From contig CAXHKQ010000051.1 of the NCBI GenBank assembly GCA_964017145.1, positions 1-15,965 on the forward strand: a stretch of DNA of 15,965 nucleotides, read 5' to 3'. The stretch is from Agrocybe praecox. Its lineage: Eukaryota; Basidiomycota; Agaricomycetes; Agaricales; Agrocybaceae. Below are positions 6,856 to 15,965 of this stretch, in pieces. The notes below the pieces were generated by a model that worked only from the letters and a program-made list of their open reading frames with translations, had not been told where the DNA came from and made no database searches. Position numbers and translations under genes: made by a program. Numbering within the stretch: position 1 is the first letter of the stretch; each line of letters begins with the position of its first letter.

Positions 6856-7273
6856 GTGAGTGTGTGTGTTTAGCGCTTACAATGCGTGCGGTGTCGGCCA
6901 AAGAAGAGTATTAATTACGGGCTCAGTTTCGAACAAGTGCGTCGTCTGGTGTTGGGATTTATATTAACATACTTCTGTAAATATAGAGAAGAGGCGGTGG
7001 CACTGTCTCACACACACTCTGCTTATTTTCTTATCGCATCTCACCACAACTCCTGTTATTGTGGCCTCCGTCACTTTTATGCGTGCACGCACTCATACGG
7101 CTTCAGTGAGAGCTGCTTGTCATGCACCTGTAATGCGTATATGTGTGATGTGTGCACACTTGTAAGATAAGCCAACGAACTCACTCAGTAGTGCATGCTG
7201 AACGATTCCAAAAAGCCGCTCAATTTATCTCTCTGTCTCAAGCCATCAGTTGAAACAGTCTGTGCCCGAGAGC

Positions 7274-7320
7274 ACTCGCGAAAAAGCGCACGATAATTTA
7301 TGACGGTCGCTTTCGCGTGT
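7274..7320. repeat. Imperfect inverted repeat (CGCGAAA...AGCG / CGCTTTCGCG)
   Basis: The left arm CGCGAAAAAGCG pairs with CGCTTTCGCG across a roughly 17-bp AT-rich spacer, with two unpaired A residues. It lies about 280 bp upstream of the candidate alternative first exon. The stem is too short for a typical microRNA precursor. Confidence 0.5.
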
Positions 7321-7598
7321 ATATGAATGGTTCTTTGTTGGTGCGAGTTTTAATTTGCAAAAAAACGTGTTGACAGCAAATAGTACGCTTGGGCATGGTA
7401 TGCACTTCGCAGACAATTACTTCAGACATTATTGCGCGCTCGAGAGTGTTCCTAATTGTCAGCACGAGCAACGAGCAGTCCGCTTGTTATTTAAAGAATC
7501 ATAAGATTCTGTGAACACGTCGGTATGTACACAGTTACCGACAGCGCTTACCTGCTTACGCCGGCACAATAACACGATGGAACGCATAAAAACCTACC

Positions 7599-7694
7599 AT
7601 GGCTTCTTGGATTATGAACGCTTCATCCGCATCATCCGTCGCTGCCGCAGACACCATGTCAGATGTAGCGCATCGTCTGCCGGCAGCAAAAATG
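7599..7694 (+). CDS. Candidate alternative first coding exon (32 codons)
   Basis: ATG in strong context (CTACC ATG G) opens MASWIMNASSASSVAAADTM, ending in PAAKM at the donor ATG|GTAAGC (7695). Length is 96, so the exon ends in phase 0. This matches the phase in which exon 2 would join the next exon, so a transcript starting here could splice to the same downstream exon. Upstream at 7488-7497 is an AT-rich TATTTAAA that could act as a TATA element. A second ATG at 7577, also in good context, reads the same DNA in another frame (MERIKTYHGFLDYERF) with more GC-ending codons, but reaches the donor in phase 1. So the frame, and the exon itself, are uncertain. No homologue was recognised. Confidence 0.35.
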
Positions 7695-8615
7695 GTAAGC
7701 ACCGGCACAAGCAATGACCCACATTGCTGTGAGCGAGTACGTGCGCGTGTGTCTGCATAGTGTGCATGTGCGTTCGTTCGCACTTGCAGAATTTGGCCTA
7801 CTTGAGAGGCGTGCACACGCGCATCGCTCACCTATGGGTTCTATAGGATCTTGTGGTCGATCTTGTGGGCCTACCTACGCATTTGTGATGTGTCTTTTGT
7901 GCCGAATGTCACCAGCGGTTCCTGTTGAGAAATGTAATTTATTGATGCTAATAAGATGAGCGTAATTTCTGCATCAACCAGTACGTGCGATACCGGCACA
8001 AAATGTATGTAGAATGCCAATCGTTGCAGTAAATCAACTACTCAAGTGATCATCATCTTTCTCGTTTCATTTGAACAAGGATTCGGTTTTTACTAATTAA
8101 GTGTTCGCCAGGCTTGCATTACTTTGTAATATGGCCCAGCGAGGCGTTGTAGTATGTTGGATGACAATTATGCATGCCGTGTCGCTTTTGTAATTTGTTC
8201 CGGTCTGCTGGTTAATTTAATCTGTCTGCGTTTGTAAGCCGACGATTGCAATGCACCTGTGGGTAAATCGTCGTTTCGGAATACTGCACTTTTCTATATT
8301 TAACAATCTGTTGCGTTGATGCAACTCCACAACAATTGTCAAACGCGCATCGCAACTTTGCATGACAATGGGTTACAATTCGAATCGGTGTACTTGACTC
8401 AATTTTTATCATCTGAATACTTCATCTGAATTCATCAAGGAATGTTTTACCTGACTACCCACACTGCTGCATTGCGTGCTTTTTTGCTGACTCGGATAGT
8501 GCCATATTACAGCCAAACATGTACCAACATTACATACATCTATTTGTGTTACTTTGGATGTGTATGCGGGGCCAACTAGCTCACACGCTACACCATTGGG
8601 GCACCGCACCAAACA

Positions 8616-8666
8616 CACACCACGTGCATGTGGTGTGATGATGAACCAACTGTTGCTCGTTGGTTC
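8616..8666. repeat. Two adjacent hairpin-forming inverted repeats
   Basis: CACACCAC-GTGCAT-GTGGTGTG (8616-8637) is followed by GAACCAAC-TGTTGCTC-GTTGGTTC (8643-8666). Both have perfect 8-bp arms. The second stem can be lengthened to about 13 bp with one mismatch. Confidence 0.7.
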
Positions 8667-9688
8667 TTCATGCAAGAGCAACTAAGCGAGACCGGTGATA
8701 TCCGCTCGACGGACAAAAAAATAACACACAAACCCACACTCGAATCGCAGCACTGCTGAAACATAATGTAAGCATTTTATTTCGTATACAGAACTGAATC
8801 ACCCATTTTGCGTGAAGCAGCCCGATGTAAATTAAATGCTAAGAACTCTGCACTTACGTCGTCGTCGTCATTCTTCGTGCCACTAATGTTGGCATTTTTA
8901 TGCCTCCTATTTCTGCAGAAAAAAATGCCTTACCGCATGTAGCTGACATCTGTGTAACCTGTCGCCAAATTGCGCAATTCCAATGAGGTGTGTGCATTGC
9001 CGAATAATATATTATTAGCTCGTGAGACAATGGTTGAGATCAGTATGGCATGATTAGGCCGGATTTCGTGCATGCACGGTGTCTACTCGAGTCTGTCAGT
9101 TGCGATTTATCTGAGCGCTCGCGTTTTGCACAACCGAGCCGAGGAGCAATACTAATGTGGTGGTTGATGGCTTTGGAACGATAGGAATTACGCGCACACG
9201 TTGCATCATTAGGCCGCGTGCGCAATTGTGATGTCGATTTGGCTGTGAGCGATGTGCGCGCCGCAAATGGTTGAAATTTTACCCAAACAACATGCGCGGG
9301 CAAACAAACGAACCGGGAGTATTGTTCGGCGGCGTCTCATTTGTAATGATTTAAAAAGAAATGAACAAACTACGAGTGTCAGCCCAAATTACGACTTCTG
9401 TGCGGTTTGTTGTGTCTCACGACGACGACGAATTGGACGCAGAGCATTTGCATAACACGGACTGACAATACACACGTGTATACACGTATGCAGCATAATG
9501 TGTGTCTGTTCGAATTCCGCCGGAACATCGTTGCGCTCCGAGTCCATTGTTTGTCGAGTGCATGAAAGTAAATAGTGTATCTAAATATACGTATAACTGT
9601 GTGTGAGCGTACAATCTGAAACAACGGTCTGCCTACCTGTTATATGACAGCAGACAGTGGCGCGGTGTTTCGGTGGATGTGTTGATGT

Positions 9689-9720
9689 ATGTGTGTGTGT
9701 GTTGTGTGTGCATGTGCATG
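9689..9720 (+). repeat. TG microsatellite ending in two TGCATG copies
   Basis: A (GT)n tract that runs into CATGTGCATG, so two TGCATG hexamers are adjacent (9709-9714, 9715-9720). Confidence 0.85.
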
Positions 9721-9844
9721 CGTTTCTGAACCCTCATTTTACACTGTTCACGGGCGCATATCAGAGACTAAACAATAGTGTAAAATACACATCGTATACG
9801 TAAGTATATACGCATACGTGTGCGTGTGTCTGATAGGAGCACAA

Positions 9845-9864
9845 CACACACACACACACACACA
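9845..9864 (+). repeat. CA microsatellite
   Basis: Uninterrupted (CA)10, complementary to the TG tract about 125 bp upstream. Confidence 0.9.
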
Positions 9865-10616
9865 ACTCGCTGCACACAGTCACAGTACTGCTCCCCTTTT
9901 GCCGACAGCACGGGTGCGTGTTATGTGCATGTGCCGCTGTTCCCACAACGTCCAAGCATGTGTGCGCGCATTTAGGCGGAAGAGGTCATTGCATCGCATT
10001 TCCTATATGGGTGGTGAATATATATAGTAGTGTCTGATGAGAATCGGCATACTAGCGTATTGATATATTCCCACAAATTTATATCAGTTTTAAATTACAG
10101 AGAGATGGTTGCTACAACAAACCTATCAACATGTGAATAACAATCTCCGAATCGGACATTCCTTTTCATCTTTTCGAAGAAAATCTCATAAAATATTATT
10201 ATGCTACAACATCGTTTATCCAGCCGCGATACTTGTCATTCGCGCTGAATGGATGTGCCATCGTGTTCGAATCGTATAATTGGACGCGGTCCGTATAGCA
10301 GAAACTGTTCGCTTGCATCTACGCTAGCATAATGCGACATATTCACGTTCAACATAGCGTGTCTTGCGAGTCTTGAGTCGTGATTGGTTTGTTGTTCAGA
10401 AATGTCTTGGTTCAAACTATAGTGCATGAATATATAGAGTGAATTCAAAACTAGTTCACGCATTCTTGCAAAACGCCACCACGAACTGAAATACTCTCTC
10501 ACGCATGCATTGCACACGAATACTAGCGCAGACGCGCGAACACACACACTCGGAAGCCACAGCGGCGAAATTCGTGCCCATCCAACACATGGTTGTGGTT
10601 GGAAAATCTCGAATAA

Positions 10617-10636
10617 ACACACACACACATGCACAC
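10617..10636 (+). repeat. CA-rich tract
   Basis: Short (AC)n run interrupted by ATG, complementary to the TG-rich tract near 10791-10824. Confidence 0.8.
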
Positions 10637-10790
10637 CAACTCTATACACAAATGCATTGGCTGAGAGGCCAGCACTCTTACTTCGTGCACGAGGAGAAAA
10701 GTCGCCCGCGCACAGAAATACTCGCACAAAGTTTTCGCCGATTTTATGCGTGGCTGTTGTGCGATGCTTGACTGCTGTCGGCGTGCGCTG

Positions 10791-10824
10791 TATGTGTGTG
10801 TGCGTGTGCGTGCACGTGTGTGAG
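10791..10824 (+). repeat. TG-rich tract
   Basis: A TGTGTGTGTGCGTGTGCG-like run containing CACGTG at 10813-10818. It is followed by a T-rich run at about 10828-10838. Confidence 0.8.
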
Positions 10825-12054
10825 TGTTGTTTTTTTTAATCGCACAACACGTGTATGTACTATATTCGGATTTTAAATATAGCCGCAGGCATCATTCTGC
10901 ATATGTGCGTTGTGCGATGTGCGAGAGAAATCCACTAAATGTGTTGCTAGTTGCAACACTCTGTGCCAACATAACAGCATTGGCAACGTGCATGTGCGAC
11001 TACCGAGTGTATGAATGGATAATATGTGATAAATAAGTTGTAGCATATACTGACTAAAACGAACATCACAATATAAGCTGGAGAATGAACTGCTTTAGTG
11101 CAAACGAGTTGATTTGTACAATGTGGAGATGCACGTGTTGCTCGGCCGACCACACGTTTCGGTGCAAATGTCCCACAGTCATTCTGTTACTCTCAGCCCA
11201 CATATGCGATTGCCGGACCCGAACAACAGGTTTGATCTTCTAGCCTGAGATATGTTGCACAATTATTATATTTTATAGTGCTACTTTTCCTTTTGTTCAC
11301 GTCGATGCACGATTGCCATTGGGGTTTTTTTTTCATGGAACGAGTCATTTGGGTGCGTCAGTTCAATACATTCTGCACTGTCAAAATTGTATACTGTATC
11401 TGTATACTGTATGTTGAAAATACTGATTTGCTGAACGATTTTCACTGTTGAGCTGGCAGAGAAATAAGTGGAATAGGTGGTGCACATTGCACATTGCACA
11501 TGTGCATCCAACACGTACGCTCTGTAAGTGGCAATACAATTTGAAATGCAATGCAATATGTGCGATTCCGAAACCATGCGAACATTTGACTCTTACTTGA
11601 CATTATCAAAACTCTGCACCGCAGTGCATGCATTATATAATATTTTTCACCATTGAACAACATGGTATCTGTGTTACAAGAGACCTGCTGCATCGTGCGA
11701 ATAGTCTAGGTGCCGAATCAGCGAATTGCAGTGCAGTGCGAACCTCGAAATGCGAGCGACAGCAAAAAGACGTTAGCGCTGGCTTGTCGCTGCATTCCAT
11801 TGCGGAATACAGACTGGAATTGGATTTGTTGCAATATGCCTTATGAGATGGAGAGGATGAGATGTGTACGACAATTTAGCAATTTATAAGCTTTAACACA
11901 ATTATTAAGACATTTGTTATTGTTGCATATTTTGCGTGATCGTGCCAAAAAGCCAGTTACCAATTAACTCCATCTCGGGATACAAAAACGACAGGTGTCT
12001 ATCAGCTAATACGCATTGAAATTCCATTGAATCAAGTGATTGTTGAGCGTTGAC

Positions 12055-12100
12055 ATCGCACGTGTCGCTCCATCATCGCACGTGTCGCTCCATCATCGCA
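12055..12100. repeat. 20-bp tandem duplication carrying CACGTG
   Basis: ATCGCACGTGTCGCTCCATC occurs twice without a mismatch (12055-12074, 12075-12094), followed by the partial copy ATCGCA. Each full unit contains the palindromic E-box CACGTG, so two E-boxes lie 20 bp apart, about two helical turns. Confidence 0.9.
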
Positions 12101-12372
12101 TCACCCGTTTGCAATGTTCATTATATTATTTCGTATTGCGCAGACAACTGCAAATGACTCGTTTTGCATTCACACCGACGTTCTCGTTCACGGTTCACGG
12201 GTACAACATATCTCTTTCATGTTGGTAAACGTTCCTTGAGCATCACTGAACGCAATGAATTGTACATCATACATGTTCGCATCAATTCACTGTCGCAAAC
12301 AGTGCGAATCAATGGCTTCTGCTGGTCGTATGTATTTTATTGATGTTAAGGTTACGTTCTTGAACATAAGTT

Positions 12373-12603
12373 ATGCCGCTGCCCATTTATGCTGCTCTGA
12401 TGAAGAGGTCGGTGTTTTATGAGACGAAAACCTTCGTGTTTGGATCGGTTCTGGTTCGCGAAGCACGTGCGGCGAGTCTTGTGCAAGTGGATGGAACCGT
12501 GAAGATTCAGAAGTTCTGCTCCGTTGGACACGACGTCATTATCATCCGGTGTGAAGCGTCCACTTGTCAAAGGGTCATCTATTGTGGTGTGTCTGCCAAT
12601 TGA
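12373..12603 (+). other. Isolated 76-codon open frame of uncertain status
   Basis: This frame stands out from the AT-rich intron by its balanced base composition and plausible codon mix. It encodes MPLPIYAALMKRSVF and later VREARAASLVQVDG. The product was not recognised. The start context is weak (AGTT ATG C) and there are no clear flanking splice sites. It may be a decayed gene or transposon fragment, or chance. Confidence 0.15.
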
Positions 12604-14580
12604 ACGTCCATGGCCCATGGCACATCATAATTATAAATTACTGAATTTCAACTATATTTCAAAATTCAAGCAGTATAATTTATTGTCTACTTGTTACGAG
12701 AAAAAATTGTATGACCATTATTTTGCCATGCAATGCGTGTGATGTTCTCTGCGACACAGTTATATAGTGAATGGCATTATGGAAACCTGCAACCGCACTT
12801 TGATGCGCGCACGCTCACGCACGCATTAGAAACTGTTCACACAATTATTTCAACGTACCTGCTGCGTGCGAGTGTGCGTGTAGTAGATTGTGCGCGCGAG
12901 TGCGTGAGTGTGTGCGTGCACTACTATAAATCATATGCAGAAAATATGTGAGCTCATGCATGATTTTTATTTAGTTCATTTCTATGTTGATGGTAGCTGT
13001 TAAATCGATGCACACACGCATTCCTGGTGGCACATACGCACTTGTGCATTATATAAAAAGATAAGGAAATCATGCACGAACCGTGTGTGTGTACCGTTTA
13101 ATATAGAGTTTACTCACAACGGAAAACCGTATGTTTGTGGAATAAAAATAAAATCTTTCGAAGTAATCGCATTGCGGTCACATCTCTTTGTCGCAGAGTT
13201 GAACGCACACGCGACACGCGATCGTCGCTTCTCGTGTTCCCACGTATGCCGGTCGTTATGCTGCGCAAGTGCGGTTTTATGCAAATTAGGATGATTGACG
13301 GCAGGCTAATTGTGAATTCATCTACAATATATCTTTATTATATATTATATAGTATTTAGTATTGCATTAGAATTGTATTAATCCAAGATGCCACGATTCT
13401 TTTCGGGTCAACGCGGTGTTTATTGCAAAAAAAATACAATCGCTTGTCGAGCTCGCTTCAATGTGCAAGGCTATAAGGCGGACAGCACATGTAATACATA
13501 GCAGGAAACGACACGGTGTATAATCATCATCAGCAAATCATCGCACGCAGCCGTAATATTTACATAGTCCGCTGCATGTGTGCGATGCATCGGCAGAAAA
13601 CATGCGTGAGCTTGTGTGGCACTATTGTTCGACTAGTGTGCATACATTTATTTATGTATTTTATAACACAAAAAAATATACAAAACAGGTGTTATGTGTC
13701 CAAGTAGAATGCGTGTATGTATAATTCCGTTAGTTCGATTGAGTGCAGCGGAAATTTGTACAATATAATTGATTCGATCTTCTGTTTGAATTGGCTAGTC
13801 ATGATGATTGCAGAATTCATCGGTCAATCAATGAGTAAATAATGATTCAATACTACATATGCATGTTATTCGATTCAGCAATTACCAATGTTTGCATACC
13901 GACCGTTTCGGCAAAATTCCGAAGCCTTAAGCGACACCATGGTCGATCATTCAATCAAGAGAAATTACACTTTATCAAATCGTTTCGTGCAAATCACGCC
14001 TAATCATGATGTTTCAATATTGTTTTGTTTCCGTTGATTGGTGTTGGTTTGTTGTCGAAAATAACTCTATGATACGTCGTTATGTGGTGTGAGTGCGTTG
14101 ATCAACAATGCAGATTGCTATCAACGTCAATGGAGCACATTACGGTTCATTTATATTAAAAAACACCTCACACTTGCTCCAACCGAGTATGTACGAGTAA
14201 CGTGTGCAGACCAGCATGTGTGTGTGTGTTTGTTTTTTGTTGGCCTTGTGTCCGCTACGCACCGGTTCTCCCGCATTCGCTTCAGTTTCTGCATACTCAC
14301 ACACACAGCTCGCGGTGCTCAAGTGCAAGCGTGTCCGTATTTGAATGTGTTTATTTTTGGAAGTGCCCAGCGTCGACACTCTACGTGTGGTCTGCGATAT
14401 CAATCGCGGCGTTTGGTGTGAGAGATTTTCAATTTGGCACGACTTTGGCAACACGCTTGCCGATGTTTCCAAGTGTTTTAGCACGCTTGTTTATGTAACA
14501 TTTCACTTACGCAGAGGCAGCAAATGGTTCGAATCGATTTGCTCTGCTCCCATTGACCTAAATTCATAAACCGCCTGTGA

Positions 14581-15965
14581 TTTATGTTATTTATCATCTT
14601 CGTTCAGACGGTTTGTTCTCGTTATTCGAATATCTCTGAGAGTGTTGGTTCTGCGAATCGTTTACCGTGTGATCGGTTCGTATTCGACAGGTCAGTTTCG
14701 GGTCATTCTTTTGAGTGGCGGAACACAAAGAACATACACATATGTAATTTCTGTGAGTCTGAGCCTATGAAACAGCGTCTGCGTTGCGACATACGCGCAC
14801 ACGCTCACAGCAAAAACATGTTTGTGTCACGCAGCTGCCGTCGTCCAACTGTTGAGCCGGAACAATCAACCAACAACCAACAACACTACCGCTTCGCAAT
14901 GTCGTCTACGAAAACGAAACACGTCGCACCGGCCAAACCCTATTTTTAGGATTCTCGCTCGATGTCGCACAGTCATAAAACGGACGCCAGTTGAGCAAGT
15001 CCCGTCCATGGAAGCGCATCGCGCACTCGAGCAGAGCACCTCCTAGTCCGTCGAGCACACTACCAACTGTATTGACGACTCCGCGCATCATTTCGTAATC
15101 CTCGCGCGCGTGCACGTGAACTCGTCAATCGTGCCTCGTGTGCCTCGACGCTAGTCTAGTCTATTCCATCTACTAGCATTGTATCGTGTCGTTCCGCTGT
15201 CCGCTCATCAAGTCTGCTGTGCGTGCGTTTCTCACACGCCCACACTCGCCCATTTCGTCGCCACACAAATCGCATAACAAGCAGCCTCGCGCATGCGAAA
15301 TATGAACAAGCTCAGTTTTTGCTGAAGTCTATGAAACGCGTGCCACACAGAGCATTACTGCTGATTCATGTGAATACGCTTGTAATAATAAGCAGAACAG
15401 TGTAGTAATATACGAAGCCGGTCTAGGAAGTATGCTGCTGCCCTGAGTGTTTACAAACCATATGCGAGTGTGCGAAGCAGCTGCGATCTACACGACTACA
15501 CGTCGGCAGCCCTCTCGTCGGAACGACAACAATTTATGCAAATTCCGCGACGTCTACGTTCTCGTCGGTTCTTCGGCGGAGAGCGAGCAGCATATCGTCG
15601 TGCATGCGATTGCATTCAGTGTGTGTGTTCTTGTGAACCATAAATTAGTCGCATCACTGTCGGGTCCTGCCTGTAGCCCGCCTCCATCGCGGGTTCAGTG
15701 TGCAGAGATTTATCCGCGACACGCAACAGTGTACACGCCAAAGACGTGTACCTTCGGGCCGCGCACCATTGTAATCAAGCGGCAACGGCACTTGTGATTA
15801 CAACGTAACGGTCCATTGAGATTTGCGCCGCCAAGCAACAACGACCTCGTCGCGCGCGCACGCTTAGGTGTAATACGCGTGCGATAGCCTATTTAACGCG
15901 ATTTTATAATCCAACGGCTGCACAGAGCGTGCATGTCATTGCGAGCCGTCGTGTACGCTCATGTA
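14581..15965 (+). other. GC-richer right end of the intron
   Basis: From about 14,600 the sequence is less TG-biased and richer in CG dinucleotides than the preceding intron. This would suit a promoter or 5' UTR of a further alternative transcript. It has open frames of up to 111 codons from an ATG (15462-15797), without a recognised product or a clear splice donor. No conserved gene could be supported. Confidence 0.4.

Larger units (their letters stand above)
6856..14580 (+). other. Large intron of the 6016 gene, first part
   Basis: Intron DNA with no supportable conserved gene. In order it holds: a hairpin at 7274-7320; a candidate alternative first exon at 7599-7694; paired hairpins at 8616-8666; a 14-bp palindrome at 9474-9487 (ACGTGTATACACGT); alternating TG and CA tracts between 9689 and 10824; a 20-bp tandem duplication at 12055-12100; and an isolated 76-codon frame at 12373-12603. 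The stretches 8670-9680, 10850-12050 and 12610-14580 show only AT-rich or TG-rich sequence with short random frames. TGCATG hexamers are scattered throughout. Confidence 0.7.

Noticed and set aside
7274..7320. MicroRNA precursor hypothesis for the CGCGAAA hairpin
   Set aside because: The stem is only about 14 bp with bulges, and no known insect microRNA seed was recognised.
9474..9487. 14-bp palindrome ACGTGTATACACGT
   Set aside because: Alternating purine-pyrimidine sequence in a TG-rich intron makes such palindromes likely by chance. It is noted only as part of the intron.
10236..10727. 163-codon minus-strand frame in the large intron
   Set aside because: It is kept open by CA/TG repeats (runs of Val, Cys, His, Arg) and has no recognisable domain.
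14525..14535. GGTTCGAATCG resembling a tRNA T-loop (B box)
   Set aside because: No matching A box, acceptor stem or cloverleaf could be formed in the flanking 80 bp.
14608..14690. Possible exon between TTCGTTCAG and a GTCAGT donor
   Set aside because: The splice-like ends are present, but the codons are T-ending (unlike the real exons here), the length changes phase and the product is not recognisable.

Overview
The window is nuclear DNA from an insect, most likely a mosquito (Anopheles-like). This rests on spliced genes with GT-AG introns, three conserved eukaryotic proteins with dipteran-like sequence, strongly GC-ending codons in exons, and long introns full of TG/CA tracts. The species cannot be fixed from the sequence alone, and nothing here is prokaryotic.

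Left third (1-3993): two head-to-head genes. On the minus strand is the 5' part of ArfGAP1, a GTPase-activating protein for Arf1 at the Golgi. Its exon 1 (2435-2494) and exon 2 (12-547) are split by a 1,887-bp intron, and the remainder lies off the left edge. The intron carries a degenerate inverted-repeat DNA transposon (about 1123-2096). Both of its arms decode to similar peptides resembling the N-terminal part of PIF/Harbinger transposases. On the plus strand is the intact, single-exon coding region of ribosomal protein eL6 (RpL6, 3108-3905). Its promoter has a pyrimidine (TOP) tract flanked by inverted AAAATGGC (YY1/Pho-like) motifs.

Middle (3994-6015): RpL6 ends tail-to-tail against Imp3 (4563-5368, minus strand, four coding exons, 182 aa), a U3 snoRNP protein of the small-subunit processome. 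A ribosomal-protein gene therefore converges on a ribosome-assembly gene, with a run of plus-strand AATAAA signals between them. Imp3 is in turn head-to-head with the next gene over about 650 bp.

Right two thirds (6016-15965): the 5' end of a long plus-strand gene that I do not recognise. It has a low-complexity 199-residue first coding exon, preceded by two abutting upstream ORFs. A 20-codon second exon (6796-6855) follows, and then intron DNA of more than 9 kb to the right edge. Inside that intron is a plausible alternative first exon (7599-7694, phase 0). The intron also holds hairpin-forming repeats, complementary TG/CA tracts, a 20-bp tandem duplication carrying CACGTG, and a marked excess of TGCATG hexamers. 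No complete new gene system is evident. The best leads are the foldback Harbinger-like element, the uORF pair and the candidate alternative promoter.
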